NCBI GenBank assembly: GCA_022711665.1
Contig: JAKLEN010000001.1
Coordinates: forward strand, 310,001-374,000
DNA: 64,000 bases
Direction of reading: 5' to 3'
DNA from: Acidobacteriota bacterium
GTDB taxonomy: Bacteria; Acidobacteriota; Aminicenantia; Aminicenantales; Saccharicenantaceae
The notes under the pieces were generated by a model. That model searched no databases. It was not told where the DNA came from and saw nothing but the letters and a program-made list of their open reading frames with translations. Positions 42,859-51,149 of this stretch are shown here, piece by piece. The position numbers and the translations under genes were made by a program. The stretch's first letter is position 1. Each line of letters begins with the position of its first letter.

Positions 42859-43578
42859 TCAATAGACCCGCGTGCCGATGGCTTCGCCCAGGACGGCCCG
42901 CTTGATGTTGCCCCCCTTGCCCAGGGCGAAGACGAGGATGGGCATGCCGTTGTCGCTGCAGAGCGAGATGGCCGTGGCATCCATGACCTTGAGGCCCTTC
43001 TTGAGGACGTCGATGTAGCGGATGGTCCTGAACTTCCTGGCCGCCTTGTCGGTGACGGGGTCGGAGGTGTAGACGCCGTCGACCTTGGTGGCCTTGAAGA
43101 TGATGTCGGCCCCGATCTCGAGGGCCCGTTGGGCGGCCGCCGTGTCGGTCGTGAAGTAGGGGCAGCCGATGCCGGCCGAGAAGATGATGATCCGCCCCTT
43201 CTCCATGTGGCGGATGACCCGCCGGCGGATGAACGGCTCGGCCACGGACTTGATCTCGATGGCCGAGACGTGGCGCGTGGCGGCCCCGGCCTTCTCCAGC
43301 GCCGCCTGGAGGGCGATGCCGTTGATGACCGTGGACAGCATGCCCATCTGGTCGGCCGAGCCCTGGTCGATGCCTTCCTTGACGCCCTTGGCCCCGCGGA
43401 ACAGGTTGCCGCCGCCGATCATGACGGCCAGGTCGACCCCCAGGTCGTGGACCTCCTTGATCTCGCGGGCGACGGACAGGGCCCTGGTGAAATCGATCCC
43501 CGTGGCGATGTCGCCGAGGAACGACTCCCCGGACAGCTTCAGAAGGACGCGCTTGTAGGCGGGCTGGGGTGTCGGCAT
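42859..43578 (-). CDS. pyrH: UMP kinase PyrH
   Basis: A 239-residue hexameric kinase that phosphorylates UMP to UDP in pyrimidine synthesis. It belongs to the amino acid kinase fold: [15 protein letters not shown] at the N terminus, [26 protein letters not shown] segment (read as [20 protein letters not shown]) and [20 protein letters not shown]. The order tsf-pyrH-frr is the common bacterial arrangement. It starts 44 bases after tsf. UTP inhibition and GTP activation are known for the family. Confidence 0.98.
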   Translation of the reverse strand: MPTPQPAYKRVLLKLSGESFLGDIATGIDFTRALSVAREIKEVHDLGVDLAVMIGGGNLFRGAKGVKEGIDQGSADQMGMLSTVINGIALQAALEKAGAATRHVSAIEIKSVAEPFIRRRVIRHMEKGRIIIFSAGIGCPYFTTDTAAAQRALEIGADIIFKATKVDGVYTSDPVTDKAARKFRTIRYIDVLKKGLKVMDATAISLCSDNGMPILVFALGKGGNIKRAVLGEAIGTRVY

Positions 43579-43622
43579 GGTTCAGGCTCCGGCCGGCATT
43601 CTACACCGGACGGGCCCGGACT

Positions 43623-44219
43623 TCAATCCTGGCCGATCTCGAAGCGCGCGAACCGGCCGACCTTGATGTTCTCGCCCATCTTGGCGACGAGCTGGGTGAG
43701 CAGGTCGCGGACCTTGCGCTTGTCGTCGCGGATATAGACCTGGTCGAGGAGGCAGAACTCCTCGAAGAACTTGCCCAGCTTGCCCTCGACGATCTTCTCC
43801 ATGATCTGGGGCGGCTTCTTCATGTCGCCGAGCTGGGCCAGGATGATCTCCTTCTCCTTGGCCACGATGTCGGCGGGGACGTCGGTCGAGGCGATCCACT
43901 TCGGCTTGGCGGCCGCGATCTGCAGGCCCAATTCCTTGACCAGATCCTGGAACTCGCAGTTCCGGGCCACGAAGTCGGACTCGCAGTTGAGCTCGACCAG
44001 GACGCCGATGCGTCCGTTCATATGGATGTAGGACCCGACCAGGCCCTCCTTGGCGGCCCGGCTGGACTTGGCCTCGGCCCGGGCGTAGCCCTTCTTGCGC
44101 AGGATCTCGATGGCCTTGTCCATGTCGCAGCCGCACTCGGCCAGGGCGGCCTTGCATTCCATCATGCCGATGCCGGTGCGTTCGCGCAGCTCTTTGACTT
44201 TTTCCGCAGTGATTTCCAT
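43623..44219 (-). CDS. tsf: Translation elongation factor Ts (short form)
   Basis: A 198-residue guanine nucleotide exchange factor for EF-Tu. It has the N-terminal UBA-like domain (EITAEKVKELRERTGIGMME, with CKAALAECGCDMDKAIEILR) and the core with VELNCESDFVARNCEFQDLV, which contains the TDFVA-like loop that opens EF-Tu. It is about 80-100 residues shorter than the E. coli protein; a single core subdomain as in Thermus and cyanobacteria is the likely form. It lies 34 bases after rpsB. Confidence 0.97.
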   Translation of the reverse strand: MEITAEKVKELRERTGIGMMECKAALAECGCDMDKAIEILRKKGYARAEAKSSRAAKEGLVGSYIHMNGRIGVLVELNCESDFVARNCEFQDLVKELGLQIAAAKPKWIASTDVPADIVAKEKEIILAQLGDMKKPPQIMEKIVEGKLGKFFEEFCLLDQVYIRDDKRKVRDLLTQLVAKMGENIKVGRFARFEIGQD

Positions 44220-44253
44220 GACGGGGCTCTCTCTTCCGTTCTCTTCCGTTCGC

Positions 44254-45027
44254 TCAGCCTTCCTCGGGGGTCTCGCCGCCCTCGGCGGCCGGGCCGGCGG
44301 CGGCTTCTTCGGCCGCCTTCTCCTCGAGCAGCTCCTTGCTGATGCGGTTCTTCTTGCCTTCGATGATCGACTCGGCGGCCTTCGACGCGAACAGCTCGAT
44401 GGCCCGCACGGCGTCGTCGTTGCCGGGGATGGGATAATTGACGACCTCGGGGTCGCCGTTGGTGTCGACGACGGCCACGATGGGGATGCGCATCTTCCGC
44501 GCTTCCTCGATGGCGATGGTCTCCTTCGAGGAGTCGATGATGAAGATGGCCCCGGGCAGCCCGTCCAGGTTCTTCAGCCCGCCCAGGTTCTTCTGGAGCT
44601 TGCGGTAGACCTTCTCCAGCTTGGACTGCTCCTTCTTGGCCAGGATGTCCCAGCGGCCGTCCTCCTTCATCTCCTCGAGCTCCTTGAGCTTCTCGACGCT
44701 CGTCCGGACGACGCCGAAGTTGGTCAGGAGCCCGCCCAGCCAGCGCTGGTTGACGTAGGCCGACTCGCACTTGGCGGCGTAGTCGCGGACGATGTCCTGG
44801 GCCTGCTTCTTGGTGCCGACGAAGAGGATGGTCTTGCCCTGCTCGGCCACGCCGCGCAGGTAGTTCAGGGCTTCCTTGAAGTTCTTGATCGTCTTCTGGA
44901 GATCGACGATGTAGATGCCGTTCCTCTGGCCGAAGATGTATTCCTTCATCTTCGGGTTCCAGCGCTTGGTCTGGTGCCCGAAGTGGACGCCCGCTTCCAA
45001 CAATTCTTTCATCGTGACGGATACCAA
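44254..45027 (-). CDS. rpsB: 30S ribosomal protein S2
   Basis: A 257-residue small-subunit protein. The start is TTG at 45027, with GAGGAG about six bases upstream; this gives [20 protein letters not shown], which aligns with other S2 proteins, whereas the ATG at 45012 has no ribosome binding site. The family signature is complete ([20 protein letters not shown] and [20 protein letters not shown]). A Glu/Ala-rich tail of about 25 residues follows ([20 protein letters not shown]). Only 14 bases separate it from rpsI, so S2 is joined to the L13-S9 unit here. Confidence 0.97.
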   Translation of the reverse strand: MVSVTMKELLEAGVHFGHQTKRWNPKMKEYIFGQRNGIYIVDLQKTIKNFKEALNYLRGVAEQGKTILFVGTKKQAQDIVRDYAAKCESAYVNQRWLGGLLTNFGVVRTSVEKLKELEEMKEDGRWDILAKKEQSKLEKVYRKLQKNLGGLKNLDGLPGAIFIIDSSKETIAIEEARKMRIPIVAVVDTNGDPEVVNYPIPGNDDAVRAIELFASKAAESIIEGKKNRISKELLEEKAAEEAAAGPAAEGGETPEEG

Positions 45028-45041
45028 GATGAGCCTCCTCT

Positions 45042-45446
45042 TTAGCGCTTGTGGTACTGAGGAGCCTTGCGGGCGCCCAGCAAGCCGTATTTCTTCCGCT
45101 CTTTGACGCGCGAATCGCGGGTCAGCAGGCTGGCCGATTTAAGCACGGGCTTGAGCTCCCGGTTGAACTCGACCAGGGCCCGGGCGATGCCGAGCCGGAT
45201 GGCCTCGGCCTGGCCCTTGGCCCCGCCGCCGTTGACGCGGAGGAACATGTCGAACTTGTCCTCGGTCTCGGTCAGCTGGAGGGGCTGGCGGATGATGGTC
45301 CGGTAGGCGTCGAGCCGAAAGTATTCCGTGAAAGGCCGCGGCCTCTTGTTGACGAACAGCGTGATGTCGCCCTTGCCCGAGCGCAGGAAGACGCGGGCGA
45401 TGGACGATTTCCTCTTCCCCGTGCCGTAATACTGGATCAGACTCAA
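45042..45446 (-). CDS. rpsI: 30S ribosomal protein S9
   Basis: A 134-residue small-subunit protein whose C-terminal tail touches P-site tRNA. Hallmarks are [20 protein letters not shown] at the start, [20 protein letters not shown] in the middle, and the basic end [11 protein letters not shown]. The start has GGAGG in the nine-base gap after rplM. It lies in the L13-S9-S2-Ts-PyrH-Frr unit. Confidence 0.98.
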   Translation of the reverse strand: MSLIQYYGTGKRKSSIARVFLRSGKGDITLFVNKRPRPFTEYFRLDAYRTIIRQPLQLTETEDKFDMFLRVNGGGAKGQAEAIRLGIARALVEFNRELKPVLKSASLLTRDSRVKERKKYGLLGARKAPQYHKR

Positions 45447-45455
45447 AGGGGCCTC

Positions 45456-45884
45456 CTAAAACTTATATTCCTGGGGATTCTGGGCTTCGTGGGGGTGGGA
45501 GGATCCGCGGTAGACCTTGAGCTTCTTGTACAGGGCCCGGCCGAGCTTCCCCTTGGGAACCATGCCCCAGACGGCCTTCTTGATGACCTCTTCCGGGTTC
45601 CGGGCCAGGAGGTCCTTGAGGACTTCCTCTTTGATGCCGCCCGGATACAGGGAGTGGCTGTAGTACTTCTTCTGTTCGAGCTTGCGCCCGGTGACCTTGA
45701 TCTTCTCGGCGTTGATGACAACGACGAAATCCCCGGTATCAAGATGGCTGGTGAACTGGGGCTTGCGCTTGCCGCGGATCAGGTCGGCGACCTCGGTGGC
45801 CAGGCGGCCGAGGACCCGGCCGTCGGCGTTGATGAGCCACCACTTCTGTTCGATCTCATCCTGCTTTGGAATATACGTCTTCAT
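45456..45884 (-). CDS. rplM: 50S ribosomal protein L13
   Basis: A 142-residue large-subunit protein that helps early 50S assembly. It shows [20 protein letters not shown], the family's [20 protein letters not shown] and a Pro/Gly stretch [20 protein letters not shown]. It is the first gene of the translation unit; its promoter lies at 45922-45950. The leader between promoter and ATG is about 30 bases and has no obvious L13-type structure. Confidence 0.98.
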   Translation of the reverse strand: MKTYIPKQDEIEQKWWLINADGRVLGRLATEVADLIRGKRKPQFTSHLDTGDFVVVINAEKIKVTGRKLEQKKYYSHSLYPGGIKEEVLKDLLARNPEEVIKKAVWGMVPKGKLGRALYKKLKVYRGSSHPHEAQNPQEYKF

Positions 45885-45921
45885 GAGCTTCTAACCTTAA
45901 ACGATAGATAGAAAGATGCCA

Positions 45922-45950
45922 TAAAATACTAAAAAAACGTGGAAATGTCA
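45922..45950 (-). promoter_or_regulatory. Promoter for the rplM-rpsI-rpsB-tsf-pyrH-frr unit
   Basis: On the minus strand TTGACA (45950-45945), a 17-base spacer and TATTTT (45927-45922). The -35 overlaps the stop codon of the rhomboid gene. The surrounding DNA is clearly AT-richer than the genes. Confidence 0.8.
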
Positions 45951-46628
45951 ACTTTTCCGCCAATCGACCCGGAGGCGGCCCTTCCCCAGGGCCAGCCGGG
46001 CCAGGACCAGGCCGGCCAGGAAGCCCCCGATATGGGCGAACCAGGCCACTCCTCCGCCCAGGCCGACGTTGAGGACCTGGAGCAGGAACCAGAGGCCCAG
46101 GATGACCGCGGCCGGGACCGGCACGACGTCGATGTAGATGAAGAGGAAGACGAAGGTCCGGATCCGGGCCCGGGGGAAGATCGCGGCGTAGGCCCCCAGG
46201 ACCCCGGCGATGGCCCCGGAAGCGCCGATCATGGGCAGGCGCGAGCCCGCCTGGAACAGGACCTGGGTCAGGCCCGCGGCCGCGCCGCAGGCGAGGTAGA
46301 ACAGGAGGAAGCGGAGGCGCCCCAGCCGGTCCTCGACGTTGTCCCCGAAGATCCAGAGGTAGAGCATGTTACCCAGGAGGTGGAACAGGCTGCCGTGGAG
46401 GAACATGCTCGTCAGGAGGGTCAGCAGGGGCGGCACCGGGGCGGCCGCGGCGGGCGAGCGGAAATGGACGATGTCGTAGGGCACGGCGCCGAAGCGGGCC
46501 GACGAGGCGTCCAGGCCGCCCGGGGAGACGGCGCAGAAGATGAAGACGGCCGCGTTCAGCGCGATCAGGGCGACCGTGACGGCGGGGAACCTCGAGGTCG
46601 GGTTCTCGTCGCGCAGGGGCAGGAACAT
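45948..46628 (-). CDS. Rhomboid family intramembrane serine protease
   Basis: A 226-residue integral membrane protease with six or more helices. The active site is visible: nucleophile Ser in GASGAIAGVLGAYAA and the catalytic His in AHIGGFLAGLVLARL; the first conserved region is TSMFLHGSLFHLLGNMLYLW. It cleaves membrane-embedded helices of unknown substrates. It is followed directly by the rplM promoter and is preceded by a strong terminator of the upstream TPR gene, so it must have its own promoter in the short gap, which I could not identify with confidence. Confidence 0.93.
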   Translation of the reverse strand: MFLPLRDENPTSRFPAVTVALIALNAAVFIFCAVSPGGLDASSARFGAVPYDIVHFRSPAAAAPVPPLLTLLTSMFLHGSLFHLLGNMLYLWIFGDNVEDRLGRLRFLLFYLACGAAAGLTQVLFQAGSRLPMIGASGAIAGVLGAYAAIFPRARIRTFVFLFIYIDVVPVPAAVILGLWFLLQVLNVGLGGGVAWFAHIGGFLAGLVLARLALGKGRLRVDWRKS

Positions 46629-46633
46629 GGCCT

Positions 46634-46673
46634 AAATAAAAAATGCGCTCCGCCCGGCGGCGGGCGGAGCGCA
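46634..46673 (-). terminator. Intrinsic terminator after the TPR lipoprotein gene
   Basis: On the minus strand a perfect GC-rich hairpin (46673-46644; stem TGCGCTCCGCCCG) is followed by a T-rich tract (46643-46634). It ends transcription of the TPR gene at 46703-47698, a few bases before the rhomboid start. This is the clearest terminator in the window. Confidence 0.9.
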
Positions 46674-46702
46674 GGGGGATGTCGTGGGATTCAGGGCCGG
46701 AG

Positions 46703-47698
46703 CTACTTCTTCAGCTCTTCTTCGAGCTTCTTGCGCTCGGCGGCCCGCTTGCGGAGCTCCTGGAACTTCTCGAGATAGCGGTCGCCCTCGGCGTTGTAGC
46801 GGGCTTCCTTCTCGGGCTCGAGCTTGGCCAGAACGGACTTGTACAGGGGGCCCATCCAGGCGTAGGGCTCGGGGTAGGTCGGGTCGAGATCGATGGCCTT
46901 GGTGATGGACTTGAGGGCGTCCTGGGCCAGCTTGCCCCGCTCCCCCGGCGTCTGGAACTGGAAGCGGTAGGCCCGCGACCACTGGTTGACGCCCAGGGCC
47001 AGCCAGGCCTCGGCGGAATCGGGCTGGAGGCCGATCCTCTTCAGCCAGAACTCGGCCGCCTTCTCGTAGGACTTCAGCATCTCCTCGGGCGTGCCGGCGG
47101 ATTCCTGGTAATACTGGGCCATGTAGGCGTAGCCCTGAGGGTTCTCGGGGTCGGTCTCTATGCGCCGGAGGTACATGGACTCGGCCTTCTTGGCCACTTC
47201 CTTGTTATCGGCGGAATAGCGCTTGTAGAACTCGGCCACGACGTAGTAGTTGCTCATGTTCTCGGGCTGGAGCTCGATGATGCGGAGATAGAGCTTCTCG
47301 GCCTCGGGGAACTTCTTGAGCTTGTCGTACATATCGCCCAGGGAGTAGATGATGTCCTTGTTGTTGGGCTCGATCTCCAGGGCCTTGTTGAGGGCGGCCA
47401 GGGTCTTCTGCTCGAGCTCCTTGTTGAGCGGCGTGTCGACGCCGGGCTTGTAGAGCTGCTTGTAGCTCTCGCCGAGGAACCGGTAGGCCTGGACCAAGTT
47501 GGGATTGTACTTGAGGGTGGCCTCGTACTCGGCGATGGCCTTGCGGTACTGGTTCTCCCGGAAGAAGCTGTTGGCCTTGCTGAAGTGATGGTTGGCGGCA
47601 AGCTTGCCGTACGAGATATCCTGGCAGGCCGTGAAGGCGGCGAGGACCACCGCGACGGCCGCGACGGCCATGATCTTGTGGGTCATCCTGCGAGACAT
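46703..47698 (-). CDS. TPR repeat lipoprotein
   Basis: A 331-residue protein with a lipoprotein signal ending in LAAFTAC (Cys25) and about eight TPR-type units: HHFSKANSFFRENQYRKAIA, AEYEATLKYNPNLVQAYRFL, KALEIEPNNKDIIYSLGDMY, LYLRIIELQPENMSNYYVVA and so on, to the end of the protein. The ribosome binding site AAGGAGGT lies before the ATG. It is a single-gene unit with a strong promoter (47749-47777) and a strong terminator. It should be a protein-protein scaffold anchored in a membrane; the partner is unknown. Confidence 0.88.
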   Translation of the reverse strand: MSRRMTHKIMAVAAVAVVLAAFTACQDISYGKLAANHHFSKANSFFRENQYRKAIAEYEATLKYNPNLVQAYRFLGESYKQLYKPGVDTPLNKELEQKTLAALNKALEIEPNNKDIIYSLGDMYDKLKKFPEAEKLYLRIIELQPENMSNYYVVAEFYKRYSADNKEVAKKAESMYLRRIETDPENPQGYAYMAQYYQESAGTPEEMLKSYEKAAEFWLKRIGLQPDSAEAWLALGVNQWSRAYRFQFQTPGERGKLAQDALKSITKAIDLDPTYPEPYAWMGPLYKSVLAKLEPEKEARYNAEGDRYLEKFQELRKRAAERKKLEEELKK

Positions 47699-47748
47699 CC
47701 TGACCTCCTTATCGTCAAACGCGAATCACAGAGAGAGACAAGAACCTA

Positions 47749-47777
47749 TTTATAAACGATGCCTCCCGCAAAGTCAA
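47749..47777 (-). promoter_or_regulatory. Sigma70-type promoter for the TPR lipoprotein gene
   Basis: On the minus strand TTGACT (47777-47772), a 17-base spacer and TATAAA (47754-47749). A T-rich tract from the end of the der transcript lies just upstream. Confidence 0.82.
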
Positions 47778-47879
47778 GAAAAAAGCCCCTCTCCGAAACC
47801 GTCGATCGGGGTCCGCGCTCCCCGGCCGGCCCCCTGTCCGGAAAGGGTCGCCGTTCCCGGGGCGGGCCCGGCCCGCGGC

Positions 47880-49205
47880 TCAGCTGGTCCGGACGATGAG
47901 CCGGATCGGGGTGCCGGAAAGCCCGTATTCCCGGCGCAGGGCGTCCAGGAAGTACTTCTCGTAGGAGGGGGCCAGCGGGCCCCGGGAGCCCAGGAACAGG
48001 ATGAACGCCGGGGGCAGGACCCCCTTCTGGGTCATATAGCGCAGCTTGGCCCGGGCCCCGTTCTTCAGGCGGGGCGGCTGGGCCTCGACCGTCCGGGCCA
48101 GGAACTCGTTCAGCCTGGAGGTTTCGATCCGGATCGTGGCCGAGTGGTAGACCTGCTCGGCCGTGTCGAGGATCTTGACCAGGCGCTGGCCGGTCCGGGC
48201 CGAAACCAGCAGCAGGGGGGCGTAGGAGACGAAGCCGAGCTTGCGGAAGACCCGCTCCCGGACGGCGTCCGGCCGGACGGCGTCCTTGTCCACCAGGTCC
48301 CACTTGTTGAGGACCAGGACCAGGGGCCGGCCCGATTCGAGGGCCAGCTGGGCGATGCGGGCGTCCTGGCGGGTCGGGAATTCCTGGACGTCGAGGACCA
48401 GGCAGACGACGTCGGCCTGGCGGATGTTGGCCTTGGCCCGGACGATGCCGGCCTTCTCCCGGCCGTCCTCGGTCGCGGCCAGGCGGCGGATGCCGGCCGT
48501 GTCGACCAGGCAGAAGGGCCGGCCGTCGCGGACGATGAGCGTGTCGGTGCTGTCGCGCGTCGTGCCCGGGATCTCGCTGACGATCAGGCGCTCTTCGCCG
48601 ACCAGGCGGTTGACCAGGGACGACTTGCCGACGTTGGTCCGGCCGACGATGGCGATCCGCAGGGGCTCCTCGGCCGGGGCCGGGCCGGCGGCCGGCCCGC
48701 CGGGGGGCAGGGCGGCGGCTATGGCCTCCTCGAGGGCGCCGATGTTGAGCTTGTGCTCGGCCGAGACGAAATGGATGTCCGTTTCCCCCAGCCGGTAGTA
48801 CTCGGCCGTCGCCGACTCCTCCTGGACGGGCGAGTCGAACTTGTTGACGACGAGCAGGAGCGGCCGGCCGCCCCGCTTGAGCCGCAGGTAGAGATCCTCC
48901 TCGGCCGGGGCGATGTCGCGCTTGCCGTCGAGGACGAAGAGGACGAGGTCGGCCGCGGCGGCCTCGGCCAGGGCCCGCTCGCGGACCTTGTCGCTCAGGG
49001 GCTCGTCGGCGACGCCGAAGAGGCCGCCCGTGTCGACCAGGGTGAAGCGCCGGTCGCCGAGCGAGCACTCGGCCGCGAGGCTGTCCCGGGTCATGCCCGG
49101 ATCGGAGTGGACGAGGGACTTGCGCCGGCCCAGGATGCGGTTGAAAAGAGTGGACTTGCCGACGTTGGGGAAGCCGACGATGACCACCCGGGGGAGCTTC
49201 GCCAT
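47880..49205 (-). CDS. der: Ribosome biogenesis GTPase Der (EngA)
   Basis: A 441-residue GTPase needed for 50S subunit assembly. It has the two G domains in tandem that define the family: GFPNVGKSTLFNRI near residue 9 with DPGMTRDSLAAE, DTGG and NKFD, and GRTNVGKSSLVNRL near residue 187 with PGTTRDSTD, DTAG and NKWD. A C-terminal KH-like domain follows (about 350-441). The product starts at ATG 49205, 11 bases after the GerMN gene, and GGGGGG is the only possible ribosome binding site. It forms a unit with the GerMN and amidase genes. Confidence 0.97.
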   Translation of the reverse strand: MAKLPRVVIVGFPNVGKSTLFNRILGRRKSLVHSDPGMTRDSLAAECSLGDRRFTLVDTGGLFGVADEPLSDKVRERALAEAAAADLVLFVLDGKRDIAPAEEDLYLRLKRGGRPLLLVVNKFDSPVQEESATAEYYRLGETDIHFVSAEHKLNIGALEEAIAAALPPGGPAAGPAPAEEPLRIAIVGRTNVGKSSLVNRLVGEERLIVSEIPGTTRDSTDTLIVRDGRPFCLVDTAGIRRLAATEDGREKAGIVRAKANIRQADVVCLVLDVQEFPTRQDARIAQLALESGRPLVLVLNKWDLVDKDAVRPDAVRERVFRKLGFVSYAPLLLVSARTGQRLVKILDTAEQVYHSATIRIETSRLNEFLARTVEAQPPRLKNGARAKLRYMTQKGVLPPAFILFLGSRGPLAPSYEKYFLDALRREYGLSGTPIRLIVRTS

Positions 49206-49216
49206 GGCCCCCCGGG

Positions 49217-49831
49217 CTATCTCGCAACCAGGGAATAGTCCGGGAAGAAGGCCCGCGTCAGATCGACGTGGCCGCCGAGCGTCTCCCTCTCCGCCCCCTC
49301 GACGAGGAAGACGACCTTCTTGACCGGCTTGAAGTTGTAGACCAGGGTGTTGACGACGGCGTAGACGGCGGCCAGCTCGGAGGTCGAGCCGTAGGCGAAG
49401 TTCTCGGCGACGTCGCGGCTGAGGTCGACCGTGGCCACGCCGTCCTTGGCGATGAAGACCTGGCGGACCCGGGTCCGGGCCGGCAGCGGCGAGGACAGGC
49501 CCTCCTCCGAGCCGCGGATGAGCTCGGCCAGGGCCCGTTCGGCCTCGTCGGCCTCGTTCGGGCCGGCCGGGATCGTCCGCGTCTCCTTGTGCAGGAGATC
49601 GTCGTCGTCGGCGACGAAGAAGAGCGTCACGGCCCGGGTCTCGACCGGCTTGGCCTTGGCCTCGGTCCGGGCCTTGGGAGCGACGGCCTCGGCGCCGCGC
49701 TTGACCTTTTCCCCGCCCTGGCCGTTGAAGAAGATGATGACCAGGACGGCCAGGGCCAGGATCAGGAAGGTCAGGACGAGCGCGGACCTGGAGATCCCGC
49801 CCTTTTTGCGTTTCTTCGCGGCCATGGTCAC
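49217..49831 (-). CDS. GerMN-domain membrane-anchored protein
   Basis: A 204-residue protein with a basic N terminus (KKRKKGG), one membrane helix (about 17-36) and an outside part that contains a GerMN domain (about 65-200: RAVTLFFVADDDDLLHKETR, then GVATVDLSRDVAENFAYGST). GerMN domains are named after the sporulation protein GerM but are common outside spore formers, often next to cell-wall amidases as here. The start may be GTG 49831, which overlaps nothing and has GGAAAGG in front, or ATG 49825. It follows the amidase gene directly and precedes der. Confidence 0.88.
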   Translation of the reverse strand: MTMAAKKRKKGGISRSALVLTFLILALAVLVIIFFNGQGGEKVKRGAEAVAPKARTEAKAKPVETRAVTLFFVADDDDLLHKETRTIPAGPNEADEAERALAELIRGSEEGLSSPLPARTRVRQVFIAKDGVATVDLSRDVAENFAYGSTSELAAVYAVVNTLVYNFKPVKKVVFLVEGAERETLGGHVDLTRAFFPDYSLVAR

Positions 49832-50605
49832 TTATTCGCCTTTCCGGAGATAGCGGGCCAGGCCGCGGTAGACGGCCTCGGCGACCTTGTTCTGGAAATC
49901 GTCAGAGGCCAGCTTCTGCTCCTCGTCCGGGTTGGAGATGAAGGCCGTCTCGACCAGGACGGCCGGGCAGGCCACGCCGGTCAGGACCTTGAAGGGGGCC
50001 TGCTTGATGCCCCTGTTGCGCGTCCCGAGCATGGCGTCGAGCTCGCCCTGGACGAGCTCGGCCAGGCGGCTGCTCTCCTTGATGTAGGCGTTCTGGGCCA
50101 TGTCCCAGAGGATCATCATCAGGTCGTCGTCCGTGGAAGGGTCGATGCGGCTCTGGAGGTCGGACGAATTGTTCTCCAGGTAGGCCAGCCGGCGCGTCTC
50201 TTCGTCGGTGGCGTTCAGGCTGAGGAAGAAGGTCTCCGAGCCGGCGGCCTTCTTCTGCACGGCGCCGTTGGCGTGGACGCTGATGAACAGGCTGGCCTTA
50301 TGGTTGTTGGCGATGGCCGAGCGGTTCTCGATCGAAACGTCGACGTCGCGGTCGCGGGTCAGGACGACCTCGAAGTCCATGCCCTTCTCGATCAGGGCCT
50401 TGAGCTTGAGGCTGACGGCCAGGGTGATGTCCTTCTCGAGGTTGCCGAAGCGGCCCTTGGCCCCGGACTCCAGGCCGCCGTGGCCGGGGTCGATGACCAC
50501 GGTCCGGAGGGCCGGCTCCTGGGCCCGGGCCGGCGGGGCGGCGGCGAAGAGAAGGACGGCGGCCAGGGCGGCGGCGGCCGGTCGGACTATCCTGAAGAAG
50601 CGCAT
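49832..50605 (-). CDS. N-acetylmuramoyl-L-alanine amidase (Amidase_3)
   Basis: A 257-residue periplasmic zinc amidase that cuts peptide stems from peptidoglycan. The signal peptide is MRFFRIVRPAAAALAAVLLF... with cleavage near ARA-QEP. Zinc ligands and catalytic residues are seen in VVIDPGHGGLESGA, GNLEKDITLAVS, LFISVHANGAVQ and VLVETAFISNPDEEQ. The frame can be extended 18 codons upstream, but that part lies inside the tmRNA gene and precedes a perfect signal peptide, so ATG 50605 is the start. There is no ribosome binding site, and the tmRNA 3' end lies only ten bases upstream. Confidence 0.94.
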   Translation of the reverse strand: MRFFRIVRPAAAALAAVLLFAAAPPARAQEPALRTVVIDPGHGGLESGAKGRFGNLEKDITLAVSLKLKALIEKGMDFEVVLTRDRDVDVSIENRSAIANNHKASLFISVHANGAVQKKAAGSETFFLSLNATDEETRRLAYLENNSSDLQSRIDPSTDDDLMMILWDMAQNAYIKESSRLAELVQGELDAMLGTRNRGIKQAPFKVLTGVACPAVLVETAFISNPDEEQKLASDDFQNKVAEAVYRGLARYLRKGE

Positions 50606-50615
50606 GGTCGGGTGG

Positions 50616-50966
50616 TGGTGGAGGCGGCGGGAATCGAACCCGCGTCCGAAAGCATTCAACGCCAGGTCTCTACACGCTTATCCTCTTCGTTGTTCTCGCC
50701 CGCCGGCCCTCGAAGAGGAAGAGCGCCGGAAGGCCAGCCCCGATGTTGTTTCGCTCGCCGGTCTCAAGGCCGGGCCGGTCCGCTATCCCGCTCGGTCGGC
50801 GCTCCGAAGGTCCTGCGGGAGAGGGCCCCCGGAACGGCGTGCCTTTCTATTAGGCCGCGACTGCTAAAGGTTCGGCAGTTAAAGGTTTCCACCAGTTTAG
50901 CGAGGTGGGTGGGACCTCGGCGTGCAACCTGTGTCTCATTACCTCCGTCGAAACCAGTTCGCCCCC
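50616..50966 (-). ncRNA. ssrA: Transfer-messenger RNA (ssrA)
   Basis: A 351-base tmRNA that rescues stalled ribosomes. The 5' end GGGGGCG pairs with CGCCTCC near the 3' end; the T arm is GCGGG-TTCGATT-CCCGC and CCA is encoded (50618-50616). The region after GGTTTCGACGGAGG matches other tmRNAs. PK1 is formed by CGAGGT/ACCTCG and CCCACC/GGTGG. Twelve bases later the message part begins at GCC (50876) and runs GCC GAA CCT TTA GCA GTC GCG GCC, then TAA TAG, giving the tag AEPLAVAA (one more alanine comes from the charged tmRNA). The ending AVAA fits known tags. The promoter is at 50986-51014. Confidence 0.95.
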
Positions 50967-50985
50967 AAACTCCTTTCACTCAAGC

Positions 50986-51014
50986 ATTATAGGGGGCCGG
51001 CCCGCGCTTTTCAA
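50986..51014 (-). promoter_or_regulatory. Promoter for tmRNA
   Basis: On the minus strand TTGAAA (51014-51009), a 17-base spacer and a perfect TATAAT (50991-50986). Transcription should start about 13 bases before the mature 5' end. Confidence 0.85.
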
Positions 51015-51031
51015 GAACGAACCTTCCAGAC

Positions 51032-51060
51032 GGGGTCAAACCTGAACCTTTTTACTTTCG
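51032..51060 (+). repeat. Single copy of the GGGGTCAAACCTG motif
   Basis: GGGGTCAAACCTG at 51032-51044 is followed by AACCTTTTTA. The same 13 bases occur in the right arm of the hairpin at 52415-52477 on the other side of the alpha-galactosidase gene. It may be half of a REP-like element. Confidence 0.5.
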
Positions 51061-51086
51061 TCTCCGGATCCCTCCACCCCTTCCGG

Positions 51087-51116
51087 TTGACTTGGGCGGG
51101 CGGGAAGCCCTATAGT
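51087..51116 (+). promoter_or_regulatory. Promoter for the alpha-galactosidase gene
   Basis: TTGACT (51087-51092), an 18-base spacer and TATAGT (51111-51116). ATG 51150 follows with CGAGGAG in front. Confidence 0.65.
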
Positions 51117-51149
51117 CCGGATGATCCCTGACCCGAGGAGAACGACATC

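Noticed and set aside
47761..47810. Intrinsic terminator after der
   Set aside because: A T-run is present on the minus strand, but the only stem is CCCC/GGGG with a long loop, too weak to call.
49217..49831. Evidence of spore formation from the GerMN domain
   Set aside because: GerMN domains are common in non-sporulating bacteria beside amidases, and no sporulation gene is present.
50606..50659. Eighteen extra codons for the amidase
   Set aside because: They lie in the tmRNA acceptor and T-arm region and come before a complete signal peptide.
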